From assembly GCA_023898365.1 (NCBI GenBank), contig CP060219.1:992001-1056000 (forward strand): a stretch of DNA of 64,000 nt, written 5' to 3'. Source of the stretch: Candidatus Woesearchaeota archaeon (lineage in GTDB: Archaea > Nanobdellota > Nanobdellia > Woesearchaeales > GCA-023898365). The position numbers and the translations under genes were made by a program. The notes beneath the pieces are model-generated. The model ran no database searches, was not told where the DNA came from, and was given only the letters and a program-made list of their open reading frames with translations. Shown one piece after another: positions 55,670 to 63,765 of the stretch. How positions within the stretch are numbered: the first letter of the stretch is position 1; the number at the start of each line of letters is the position of its first letter.

Positions 55670-55942
55670 TTATTGATTCTTAATAATTTGTTTTTCTTTC
55701 CAAATATAAATGCCTAAACCTAATAAAACTTCAACAAATGCAAATATCAAAACTGCCAACCATAACCAGTTAAACTGAGATGATAAAAAAAGTATTACTA
55801 GAATGACCAAAACATTAGCCATAAAAATTGCACTAAATGGAACTCCAAATGGGCCAATAGCCTTACCTAATTTACCAAGTCCTTCCCAAAGACTTTCTTC
55901 TTTTTCTGATTTTTTGTTACTTTCATTCATTTTATCCACCAA
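55670..55942 (-). CDS. Small two-helix membrane protein (cassette 4)
   Basis: This 90-aa protein has a charged, Gly-rich N-terminal segment and two hydrophobic helices (about 38-57 and 60-78). It overlaps the 2H phosphoesterase stop by 11 nt; an internal ATG at 55930 would avoid this. Function unknown. Confidence 0.65.
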   Translation of the reverse strand: MVDKMNESNKKSEKEESLWEGLGKLGKAIGPFGVPFSAIFMANVLVILVILFLSSQFNWLWLAVLIFAFVEVLLGLGIYIWKEKQIIKNQ

Positions 55943-56624
55943 AGAAAGATTTAATCTTACTCCAAAAAGATATTTTCATTTTATCCTCGGGGTTGTAACT
56001 CCCTTCAAAATATCTTTTTAATAAATTCATTGTATTCATATATGCTCTTTTACTTTTTGCTAATTTTCTATCAAACATTTTTCTTTGCATGAAGTCATAT
56101 TCTCTTAATATTTTTCCACCTTTCAAAAGTGTTGCTCTTACGACAATATGTTTGAAATTTGGTTTTTCTTTTCTTTGAATGTATGATTTGACATGATTAA
56201 ATTTTTGTGGTGTTAATTTCATCGCCACAGTAGAATGAAAATAATATTTTCGTTCATAATCTATTGGTTGTAAAGTACAATAGGGTTGTAATTTTTTCGA
56301 TAATTCCCATCTGAAATTATCTAAATTTTCGCTTGGATCTATATCAAGATACATAACTCGATTATTCTCAAATGTGTTAAATCCTTTAACACTGAATTTC
56401 ATTAATGGACTTTTAGAACAAACACCATAAAAATCTTGGATTAATTTTCTTTCATTTCCTGTCTGAAATGGAGCAACTAAAGTAATATGTGGAACAGGTC
56501 TTTTTTTGTGTACATTACCTATATGACATCTTTTATCTACTTCCCAAATCAATCTTTTAATTTCAGATTTCGCTTTTCCCTGAAATCTAAACTCAATTAG
56601 ATAATGTGTCATTTTTCCACTCAT
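55932..56624 (-). CDS. 2H phosphoesterase, 2'-5' RNA ligase-like (cassette 4)
   Basis: This 230-aa protein has two H-x-T/S motifs: PHITLVAPF (H46, T48) and FHSTVAMKL (H130, T132), with the spacing of the LigT/2H fold. Members hydrolyse 2',3'-cyclic or 2'-5' phosphodiester bonds. The C-terminal 50 residues are basic. It overlaps the Nudix gene by 32 nt. Confidence 0.88.
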   Translation of the reverse strand: MSGKMTHYLIEFRFQGKAKSEIKRLIWEVDKRCHIGNVHKKRPVPHITLVAPFQTGNERKLIQDFYGVCSKSPLMKFSVKGFNTFENNRVMYLDIDPSENLDNFRWELSKKLQPYCTLQPIDYERKYYFHSTVAMKLTPQKFNHVKSYIQRKEKPNFKHIVVRATLLKGGKILREYDFMQRKMFDRKLAKSKRAYMNTMNLLKRYFEGSYNPEDKMKISFWSKIKSFFGG

Positions 56625-56967
56625 AGTATTTTTTTATGATGTCTTTTGTTCCTTTAGAAATCTTAATATTTTTGTCAGGTTTGTAATAATCGATATATTT
56701 TACTTCTTGTTTGGGTTTTGGTGTTCCTTTTGCCCTAACCAAAACGACAGTATGTTCGTGGCTGTGGCTCTCATGTCTAAAAATGATTTTTGCATAGTTC
56801 GCCATTAGTCCAGTTTCTTCTTCAAGTTCTCTAATGGGTGCCCTAAACCTGCTTTCTCCTTTATTCGCTCCACCACCTGGGAGAAGAAAAGTTCCACGGC
56901 TCATTGCGGTAAGCAATATCCCTTTCTCAGTTTCTAGAATGGCTGTACCTCTTCTTCTCTTACTCAT
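56593..56967 (-). CDS. Nudix hydrolase (cassette 4)
   Basis: This 124-aa protein has a complete Nudix box at residues 32-54 (GGANKGESRFRAPIRELEEE then TGL). It hydrolyses a nucleoside diphosphate linked to another group; the substrate is unknown. It overlaps the 2H phosphoesterase gene, suggesting linked nucleotide or RNA-end processing. Confidence 0.93.
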   Translation of the reverse strand: MSKRRRGTAILETEKGILLTAMSRGTFLLPGGGANKGESRFRAPIRELEEETGLMANYAKIIFRHESHSHEHTVVLVRAKGTPKPKQEVKYIDYYKPDKNIKISKGTKDIIKKYYEWKNDTLSN

Positions 56968-56969
56968 TT

Positions 56970-57575
56970 TTAATCCTCAAATAATTTTTTACTATCATAT
57001 TTTTCTTGTTCGCCTTGATTAATATTATTTCCTAAACTCAAATAATCAAGTTCTTTAAATCTATGAACCCATGCTACGATATTACGAGGAAAAATATTTA
57101 CTCTTTCATTGTATTGTTGAACAACTCTATTGTATGCCAATCTGAAATTTCTTAATTTTGATTCCATTCTTGAGATGCTTCCATGTCCCATTATACTTTT
57201 ATGTAAAGCATCTGCTTTTAGTTTAGGATATCTCTCAAAAACGGCTTGTATTTTTAAGAAAGCATTATCAACTTCTTTGAATGCTTGTGCTTTTTCATTT
57301 AATGAAGCATCTTTTGTCCATCTACTTCTTGCTTCAATTACATCCTTTAATGCTTTATATTCGTGAATATCATATTTTTTTATTACTTGTGCAAGAGCAG
57401 GCAACATATCTATTCTTTGTTGCATTAAAACATCAATATCAGCAAATTTTCTTTTTGCTCTATTTATCCAATATTGAAACTTGTTATAAATAACAATCCA
57501 TCCCTTAGCCAATGAAAAAGCAATTATAGCTCCGACTAAAATTCCTCCGTAAATTAGTATTGTTGTGATTTCCAT
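56970..57575 (-). CDS. LemA-family protein (cassette 4)
   Basis: This 201-aa protein has an N-terminal transmembrane helix (about 6-26) and the LemA helical bundle, with YNKFQYWINRAKRKFADIDV, QRIDMLPALAQVIKKY and RLAYNRVVQQYNERVN. ggagga lies 7 nt before the ATG. In bacteria lemA often neighbours M48 proteases; here an M48 gene occurs in cassette 1. Confidence 0.92.
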   Translation of the reverse strand: MEITTILIYGGILVGAIIAFSLAKGWIVIYNKFQYWINRAKRKFADIDVLMQQRIDMLPALAQVIKKYDIHEYKALKDVIEARSRWTKDASLNEKAQAFKEVDNAFLKIQAVFERYPKLKADALHKSIMGHGSISRMESKLRNFRLAYNRVVQQYNERVNIFPRNIVAWVHRFKELDYLSLGNNINQGEQEKYDSKKLFED

Positions 57576-57586
57576 TTTTATTCCTC

Positions 57587-57757
57587 CTAAACTGAAAAAT
57601 AATCTTTATCTTTCAGATTTTTTGGTTTAATGTCAGCTTTGAAATATCTTAACATCTGCTTAATAGCTTCTTGTTTAGTTTTAAGATCATGGACTAGTTT
57701 ATACATTTCGACAATTTTGTCTTCATCCTTTGATAAGTCTATTAGTATTTTTACCAT
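57587..57757 (-). CDS. Small protein, 56 aa (cassette 4)
   Basis: The frame encodes MVKILIDLSKDEDKIVEMYK and a Lys-rich helix ending LKDKDYFSV. It is the first gene of cassette 4 and lies 11 nt before the LemA start. The start of a beta strand followed by a helix suggests a small DNA-binding or antitoxin-like fold, but this is inference. Confidence 0.65.
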   Translation of the reverse strand: MVKILIDLSKDEDKIVEMYKLVHDLKTKQEAIKQMLRYFKADIKPKNLKDKDYFSV

Positions 57758-58070
57758 GATATTACACCATATAACATAGTATTACATTAGATTATATAAA
57801 CTTTACGGTTTTCTTGCCCTAATGTTCTTTTAGAAAAAGAACCAAAAGCCCCTCTCTCGTCCTTCGGACATATTGGCTCCCTTCGGTCGAAATTTATACG
57901 AACCTAAATACAACTCTTCGGAATTTTTTGACTTCGTCAAAAACCGTCTTGCAGACTATTCCTCGTTCCTAACGGAAGAACTTAACAGGGATTATATTCA
58001 ATTTTACATTTAAGAACGAAAAAAGCCCCCTCTCCAAAAATTTATATAGAAAAGAAAATCATCTATTACT
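57758..58070. repeat. Cassette 4/5 junction
   Basis: It holds a minus-strand TATA-like tttatata (about 57790) for cassette 4. The right arm of cassette 4, aagcccctctctc (57846-57858), complements 55600-55612 exactly, and is followed by gtccttcggac (57859-57869). A module closely related to 53371-53438 follows. The core is CTTAA-CAGGGA-TTATA (57981-57996). Left arms of cassette 5: ttttacatttaagaac 58002-58017 and aaaaagccccctc 58020-58032. TATA-like tttatata is at 58041-58048. Confidence 0.85.
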
Positions 58071-59024
58071 ATGTTAGCAAAATCATTACAAAAAGGAGAT
58101 ACAATTGGAATAATTGCTCCGTCCAATCCAATCACTCAAGATAGAAAATTTATGCTTGATTATGCAATCAAGAAATTTGAAAATTTAGGATTTAAAGTTG
58201 TTTGCTCTAAAAATTGCTTTAATATTGATAAATACGAAGTTTCTGGTGGTGAACCACAAGAAAGAGCAGATGATTTTAATGATATGTTTTCAAATCCTAA
58301 AATTAAAGCAATTTATTGTGCTCATGGTGGAGACACTGCAAATCAAATTCTTCCTTTAATTGATTTTGAAGCAATTAAACAAAATCCTAAAATTTTCTTA
58401 GGTATGAGTGATATTGATGTTTTGCATTTAGCAATTAATACAAAAACAAAATTAGTTGTATTTCATGGTTCTGATCCAAAAAGTGGAAGACCAGGAAAAC
58501 CAATGGATTTAGATATTGAATATACTTGGCAAAATTTTCAAAATAGAATGATGAACAAATCGAAAGAAATTCCTGCTTCTTCTGAAAGAATTTGTGTAAG
58601 AGAAGGAATTGCAGAAGGCAAAATAATTGGTTGTAATTTGTCCTCAATTTTGAAACTTGCAGGAACTCCATTTTTTCCTAATTTTGAAAACTCAATTTTG
58701 TTTTTGGAAGGCTATTCTGAAAATACTAAAAAAGCAATTTGTAAACTTCAACAACTTAAAGAAATTGGCGTATTTGATAAAATCAAAGGAATTGTTATTG
58801 GATATGTTGTTGGTTTTCAAGATGAAGAATGGATTAAAGAAAACAATATTAAATCAAAATATGAAGATATTGTTTTAGATATTACTAAAGAATATAATTT
58901 TCCAATCTTGAAAACAAATGATTTTGGTCACAAATGTCCAAATTGCTTTTTACCAATTGGTGGAACCGCAAAACTTGACGCTACCAATAAATCAATTGAA
59001 ATAATAGAAGATTTTCTTAATTAA
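58071..59024 (+). CDS. S66-family LD-carboxypeptidase-like protein (cassette 5)
   Basis: This 317-aa protein has the MccF/LdcA fold. Candidate triad residues are S113 (FLGMSDIDVL), the Glu in ILFLEGYSE, and the His in DFGHKCPNC. Members cleave muropeptides or detoxify microcin C-like aminoacyl nucleotides. Archaea lack murein, so a detoxification or peptide-cleaving role is more likely. Confidence 0.92.
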   Translation: MLAKSLQKGDTIGIIAPSNPITQDRKFMLDYAIKKFENLGFKVVCSKNCFNIDKYEVSGGEPQERADDFNDMFSNPKIKAIYCAHGGDTANQILPLIDFEAIKQNPKIFLGMSDIDVLHLAINTKTKLVVFHGSDPKSGRPGKPMDLDIEYTWQNFQNRMMNKSKEIPASSERICVREGIAEGKIIGCNLSSILKLAGTPFFPNFENSILFLEGYSENTKKAICKLQQLKEIGVFDKIKGIVIGYVVGFQDEEWIKENNIKSKYEDIVLDITKEYNFPILKTNDFGHKCPNCFLPIGGTAKLDATNKSIEIIEDFLN

Positions 59025-59175
59025 CGAGGGGGCTTTTTAATTATTGACTCCCTTCGGTCGAAATTTAATATATGTTCTTAAATGTAAAACTCTGAAATTT
59101 TCCTTCGGAACGTTGCACTAAATTTCAGCCCTGTGGGGAATATAAAAAGGGTTAAACTCAATTCAGAAAAGACTT
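59025..59175. repeat. Cassette 5/6 junction
   Basis: Right arms of cassette 5: gagggggcttttt 59026-59038 and gttcttaaatgtaaaa 59074-59089, exact 13- and 16-bp complements of its left arms. A gttgcactaaa module follows. The core is TATAA-AAAGGG-TTAAA (59141-59156). The left outer arm of cassette 6, ttcagaaaagacttt, is at 59162-59176. Confidence 0.88.
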
Positions 59176-60570
59176 TTATTTTTTAGAAAGAGCCCCATTC
59201 CCTTTTTTCCAAATGATGCCGCCATATCTATCAACAGCAACTAAAATTTGACCTTTCTTAACTTTTGGAAGTGCATTAACTATCTTATAATGTGATTTCT
59301 GAAATTCATCAAAGAACATCCTTTTTTTAATCCTAAGCGAATCTGAATCCTTATGAGCTTTACAAGTCTCTAAGAAATTTCTAATTTTTTCCCTTGTTTC
59401 AATAGGATCAGGATTATTTGTACTTTTAATGTAAACAATCTCATTTAATCTTTTTGTGTCCCATGGATTGTCTGGAATATCTCCCTCATACACCCTATAA
59501 TTATTAATCCCTAACTTTACACCTTTCCAAATTCTTTTACGAACAACCTCATCAAAATAGCCTATCTTTTCCAAAAGTGATAGTGCTCGTCTTGTTTCAA
59601 AATAATTAGCTTCTTTTGTTTCTGGTTTAACTCCGATAAAGCCACCATTTTTTTGTTGGCATTTTCCTATACACCATTCTAAAAATTTATTAAATAATCT
59701 TCTTACACGATTCTTTTCATTTTGATTCATTATATCAAACATAAGAACAAATATATAAGCCACGTCAAAATTATGATGGGTTGACCAATGACCTCTTTCA
59801 AGCCAACCATAACCATAATTTTTATTCTGAATTTTCCATGTTGTTTCAATTATTTTCTTCTTATGATTAGGATAATATTTTTTATTTCTTAAAGCTAATG
59901 TTTCAGAATCGTAAAATAATTCAAGTATATGAAACGTTATTGATAATTCAGGTAATTTCTTGATTTTATTGCCTTTTTTTATCCATGGACCCCAATAACC
60001 TGTTTTTGGATCTTGCCATAGGTTAATACATTCATAATAGGTTGAAAGCCAATCTTTGCTAAATTTATGTAATTTTTGGTCATAAAAACTCTTAAGAGTA
60101 ACAAATCCTAGATTAAGCTCATCATCATGACTAATCGTTGGGTCAAAAAGCAGACTTATAAAATATACTTTTAATTTCTTACCAGAATTAACTTTATCAA
60201 TGAATTTCAGAGGATATTTAGGTTTTAGATTATATTTAGTTAATGTAGAAATAATGTGTCTTGCGCGTTCTAATTCTTGATGAAATCTTGTAGGCTGCTT
60301 AACCCAACTTCCTGTATTCTTATCTTGCTGTTCTCTTAAGAATTTAGCAATTGCAAGTTCTTCCTTTTGAAGCTTAATGAATGGTTTCTCTAAATCTTCT
60401 CTTATCTCATCATAAATTTCTTTAGCTTTCTTCGTATCTTTCATTACATTTTCATACCACTGAGCTAAGAATTTTTTATCATTAATTGGATTTACAAAAT
60501 AACCCTCTCTTTTTTTCACCTTAATTCTTTCAAGAATTTCCTCAGGAGTAGTATAATCATATTTAGCCAT
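59176..60570 (-). CDS. Alpha/alpha-toroid-like protein of unknown function (cassette 6)
   Basis: This 464-aa protein is helix-rich, with repeated aromatic/Gly motifs spaced like those of prenyltransferase/terpene-cyclase or glycoside-type toroids: DPKTGYWGPWIKKGN, NYGYGWLERGHWSTHHNFDV and QKNGGFIGVKPETKEANYFE. No signal peptide is present. The inner left inverted-repeat arm (59190-59202) lies within its last codons. Confidence 0.6.
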   Translation of the reverse strand: MAKYDYTTPEEILERIKVKKREGYFVNPINDKKFLAQWYENVMKDTKKAKEIYDEIREDLEKPFIKLQKEELAIAKFLREQQDKNTGSWVKQPTRFHQELERARHIISTLTKYNLKPKYPLKFIDKVNSGKKLKVYFISLLFDPTISHDDELNLGFVTLKSFYDQKLHKFSKDWLSTYYECINLWQDPKTGYWGPWIKKGNKIKKLPELSITFHILELFYDSETLALRNKKYYPNHKKKIIETTWKIQNKNYGYGWLERGHWSTHHNFDVAYIFVLMFDIMNQNEKNRVRRLFNKFLEWCIGKCQQKNGGFIGVKPETKEANYFETRRALSLLEKIGYFDEVVRKRIWKGVKLGINNYRVYEGDIPDNPWDTKRLNEIVYIKSTNNPDPIETREKIRNFLETCKAHKDSDSLRIKKRMFFDEFQKSHYKIVNALPKVKKGQILVAVDRYGGIIWKKGNGALSKK

Positions 60571-60842
60571 ATATCTCTTTAAAAATAAGCCAATATATAA
60601 AATTGTTGCTGAACGGGAATGGGGCTCTTGATATATTTGCTCGATGGCTCACTATGTTCGCTCGATAGCAAAGTCTTTTCTGAACTTTGATTTTTTGCCT
60701 TCGGCATCGTTGCACTAAAATTCAATCCCTGACGGGAGAGTTTAACAAGGATTAAACTCAATAAATTTGAAGTCCTAAAAATGAAAGAGGGCTTGGGACT
60801 TTTCGATGTATTTATAAAATCTATATTCTATTCATTAATATT
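60571..60842. repeat. Cassette 6/7 junction
   Basis: Right arms of cassette 6: gggaatggggctc 60615-60627 and aaagtcttttctgaa 60670-60684, complements of 59190-59202 and 59162-59176. A gttgcactaaa module precedes the core TTTAA-CAAGGA-TTAAA (60741-60756), here extended to a 6-bp perfect arm pair GTTTAA/TTAAAC. Left arms of cassette 7: aaatttgaagtcc 60763-60775 and gggcttgggact 60789-60800. TATA-like tttataaa is at 60811. Confidence 0.88.
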
Positions 60843-62033
60843 ATGTTAGGTTTTGATATTAAATCAAATATTTGGAAGATGTACTTGCTAAATTTCCTTA
60901 GAAATTTGCAATTCTTTGGAGCAGTTGCAATTCCTTTTTTTCTCGATTGGGCAAAGATTAGCTATACAAGAATATTCATTCTTGAAGCAGCGTTCATGTT
61001 TTGGATATTTGTATTAGAGATCCCAACAGGTGTTGTTGCTGATAAATATGGGAGAAAAGCTTCAATAATTCTAGGAGGATTGTTTTCCGCTGTTTCCATA
61101 GCAATATTTGGTTTCATAAATAATTATTGGGCTTTCTTTTTAGCAGAATTTATTGGTGCTTTTGGATTTACTTTACTTTCTGGAGCAGATAAAGCATTGA
61201 TTTATGACTCACTAATCCAAACAAAACAAGATAAAGATGCTGGAGTTTTTCTTTCAAGATACGAATCTGCTGGAACCCTTGGTATTTTGATTGGATTTCC
61301 ATTAGGTTCATTAATTGCAGGATCAAGTATTTTACCATATCCCAAAACACTTCCTTTAACTTTTATAATTTCTGGTATATTTTTACTACTTACTTTTTTC
61401 GTTGCTTTAACTTTAAATGAACCTAAAAGAAAAGAAAAAGTAAAAGATTTTATCAAAGAGGGATTTGATGGATTCAAATACATCTTCAAACATAAAAAAC
61501 TAAGAGTTTTTGCATTGAATTTCGCTCTTATTTCTGCAACAACCTTCTTTATGTTTTGGTTTTACCAATCATTAGCAGGCGTTATTGGGATTGATGTAAA
61601 ATATAATGGATTTATTGGTGCAGGATTTAATCTTTTTAGTATGTTATTGCTTTTAAATATTAAAAGAATAGAAAAATTGTTTGGGATGAAAAACACTTTA
61701 TTTTATTCTGCAATTCTCCCAGGATTATTTTTTATTGGATTATTCTTTTTTAGGAACATCTATTTTGTTTTAATCGCGATATTCATAATAACTGGGTTAA
61801 AGATAATGAGAGCGCCTGTTTTGTCAGATTTTATGAATAGGCATATAGAAAGCAGAAATAGAGCAACTGTCCTTTCAGGAGTTTCAATGCTTGAAAAAAT
61901 AATGGTTATGATCCTTTACCCAATTGTAGGTTTACTTGCAGATTTTTCATTATGGGCAACATTCTTATTTTTAGGAATTGCAACTTTAGTATTTTCATTA
62001 ATGAATAGAATAGAATCTGAACATATTGAATAG
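60843..62033 (+). CDS. Major facilitator superfamily transporter (cassette 7)
   Basis: This 396-aa protein has 12 predicted helices and the MFS signature EIPTGVVADKYGRKASIILGG between helices 2 and 3. It resembles drug/metabolite exporters. It is the only gene of its cassette. The TATA box is about 27 nt upstream, so the transcript is likely leaderless. Confidence 0.9.
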   Translation: MLGFDIKSNIWKMYLLNFLRNLQFFGAVAIPFFLDWAKISYTRIFILEAAFMFWIFVLEIPTGVVADKYGRKASIILGGLFSAVSIAIFGFINNYWAFFLAEFIGAFGFTLLSGADKALIYDSLIQTKQDKDAGVFLSRYESAGTLGILIGFPLGSLIAGSSILPYPKTLPLTFIISGIFLLLTFFVALTLNEPKRKEKVKDFIKEGFDGFKYIFKHKKLRVFALNFALISATTFFMFWFYQSLAGVIGIDVKYNGFIGAGFNLFSMLLLLNIKRIEKLFGMKNTLFYSAILPGLFFIGLFFFRNIYFVLIAIFIITGLKIMRAPVLSDFMNRHIESRNRATVLSGVSMLEKIMVMILYPIVGLLADFSLWATFLFLGIATLVFSLMNRIESEHIE

Positions 62034-62352
62034 AGTCCCAAGCCCTTTTATTCTTGTTCTTAATGTATCGCATTCGCTCTTTATATAGACGGACTTCAAA
62101 TTTACTTTGATTTTTTCCTTCGGAACGTTGCACTAAAAATCAATCCTTCGGAGAGTTTAACAAGGATTAATTTCAATGCTCGCTTTTCATAACTTCTTCA
62201 CTTTGTTTGAATTTATTTGCTCGCACTCAACACTAGTGTTGCCTTTCAGGGAAATTAACACAAATTAAATGAAATAATCTTTTGGGCTAAAAAATAGAAG
62301 AGGGCAGTTTTTTTAACAAACATTTATAAAATTTGTAATTCAAATTCTTTTT
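62034..62352. repeat. Cassette 7/8 junction with an empty mini-cassette
   Basis: Right arms of cassette 7: agtcccaagccc 62034-62045 and ggacttcaaattt 62091-62103, with a ttgttcttaatgtatcgcat module between them. The core is TTTAA-CAAGGA-TTAAT (62156-62171). A geneless 98-bp step leads to a second core-like ATTAA-CACAAA-TTAAA (62254-62269). Left arms of cassette 8: taatcttttgggc 62275-62287 and agggcagtt 62301-62309. TATA-like tttataaa is at 62323. Confidence 0.85.
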
Positions 62353-63117
62353 ATGGGAAAAATTATTGCATTAGGTGGAGGGGAAATTGGAAGACCTCAT
62401 GAAAATGGAGGTTTCTATCCTGTTGAAACAACTTCAATAGATAAAGAAATAATAAAACAAACAGGAAAATCAAATCCTAAATTACTTTTTATTCCTACAG
62501 CAAGCAATGATTCAGAAGGATATTTTCAAGTTGTAAGAAAACACTTTTCAAAATTAGGTTGCAAAGTCGATGTTCTCTATTTAATCAAAGATAAATTATC
62601 AAAAAAACAAATTGAAGATAAAGTATTATCGACAGATATAATTTATGTTGGCGGTGGAAATACACTTAAAATGATGACTCTTTGGAGAAAAATTGGAGTT
62701 GATAATATTTTAAGAAAAGCACATAGAAAAGGTGTTGTTTTATCAGGATTAAGTGCAGGTTCAATTTGTTGGTTTAAATGTGGAAATTCGGACTCTAGAA
62801 AATTTACAAGTGGAAGTAATAAATTAATCAAAGTTACTGGATTAGATTTAATTAATGCTTTGCATTGTCCTCACTATGATGCAGAAGAACATCGTCAAAG
62901 TGATTTGAAAAGGATGATGAAAACAACTTCAAAAATTGTTTCTATTGCTCTTGAAAATTGTTGTGCTATTGAGGTTATTGATAATAAATTTAGAATCATA
63001 AAAAGTAAACCTAATGCAAAAGCATATAAGATTTTTTGGAAAGGTGGAAAATATTTCAAAGAAGAAATCATTTCTAAAAAAGAATTTGAAAATTTAGATA
63101 CATTACTCAATAAATAA
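62353..63117 (+). CDS. Peptidase E/cyanophycinase-like (S51) protein (cassette 8)
   Basis: This 254-aa protein has the S51 nucleophile S134 in GLSAGS, preceded by VGGGNTLKMM and followed by HCPHYDAEEHR. It is the longer paralog of the cassette 2 protein. It begins IIALGGGEIGRP, typical of archaeal and Gram-positive peptidase E-like proteins. Confidence 0.9.
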   Translation: MGKIIALGGGEIGRPHENGGFYPVETTSIDKEIIKQTGKSNPKLLFIPTASNDSEGYFQVVRKHFSKLGCKVDVLYLIKDKLSKKQIEDKVLSTDIIYVGGGNTLKMMTLWRKIGVDNILRKAHRKGVVLSGLSAGSICWFKCGNSDSRKFTSGSNKLIKVTGLDLINALHCPHYDAEEHRQSDLKRMMKTTSKIVSIALENCCAIEVIDNKFRIIKSKPNAKAYKIFWKGGKYFKEEIISKKEFENLDTLLNK

Positions 63118-63288
63118 ATAACTGCCCTTTAATTCTTGTTCTTGATGTGTCGCATTCGCTCGATTATATAAAACGCCCAAAAGATTACTCAAGGGACGCT
63201 GCGCTTTCGTCGCTATGCTCCTCACCCTCGTATAACAACGATTAAATTCCGTTTTTTTCGTGGGCTAAAGGAAAGAAGGGGACAATTC
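63118..63288. repeat. Cassette 8/9 junction
   Basis: Right arms of cassette 8: aactgccct 63120-63128 and gcccaaaagatta 63175-63187, complementing its left arms, with a ttgttcttgatgtgtcgcat module between them. A module like that at 54137-54181 follows. The core is TATAA-CAACGA-TTAAA (63231-63246). The left arm of cassette 9 includes gacaatt (63281-63287). Confidence 0.85.
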
Positions 63289-63765
63289 CTATTTGGATTT
63301 CATATAATCTAATGCAAAATCTGCTTTTTTAAACATTATTGTCTTATTAGAATATTTTTCAACTGTTTTATTTATCTCAACTCTATTCCATTGGTGACTG
63401 AGTTTTAACATTTCAACAAAATCACCAAAATTTAATTTTCGACCTTTTTCTAAATTGAATGTTCTTTTAAACAATCTCTTGAATAGATTTAAATCTCTTT
63501 TAAGCAACCTGAGATCCAAAAAGATTATTGTGTTTGAAGACGCAAAACCCTTTTTAACCCAATCACACCAATGTCCTTCAATAATCCATTCTTTTTTACC
63601 AATTATTTTATTTAATTCTTTAATCCTCTCACTATTATTGGAATAACCATAATAAATTTTATCCAGATTATAATAATTGATCTTCAATAATTTTGACAAT
63701 TCCTTTCCTAGATATGATTTTCCACTTCCAGGACCTCCAATAATGTGGAATTTTTTAGCATTCAT
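63289..63765 (-). CDS. P-loop kinase, adenylate-kinase-like (cassette 9)
   Basis: This 158-aa protein has a Walker A motif in IIGGPGSGKSYLGKEL and a short, compact P-loop fold with EWIIEGHWCDW, as in 'DNA topology modulation' (FlaR-like) kinases. The substrate is unknown. A minus-strand TATA-like element lies about 27 nt upstream. Confidence 0.82.
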   Translation of the reverse strand: MNAKKFHIIGGPGSGKSYLGKELSKLLKINYYNLDKIYYGYSNNSERIKELNKIIGKKEWIIEGHWCDWVKKGFASSNTIIFLDLRLLKRDLNLFKRLFKRTFNLEKGRKLNFGDFVEMLKLSHQWNRVEINKTVEKYSNKTIMFKKADFALDYMKSK

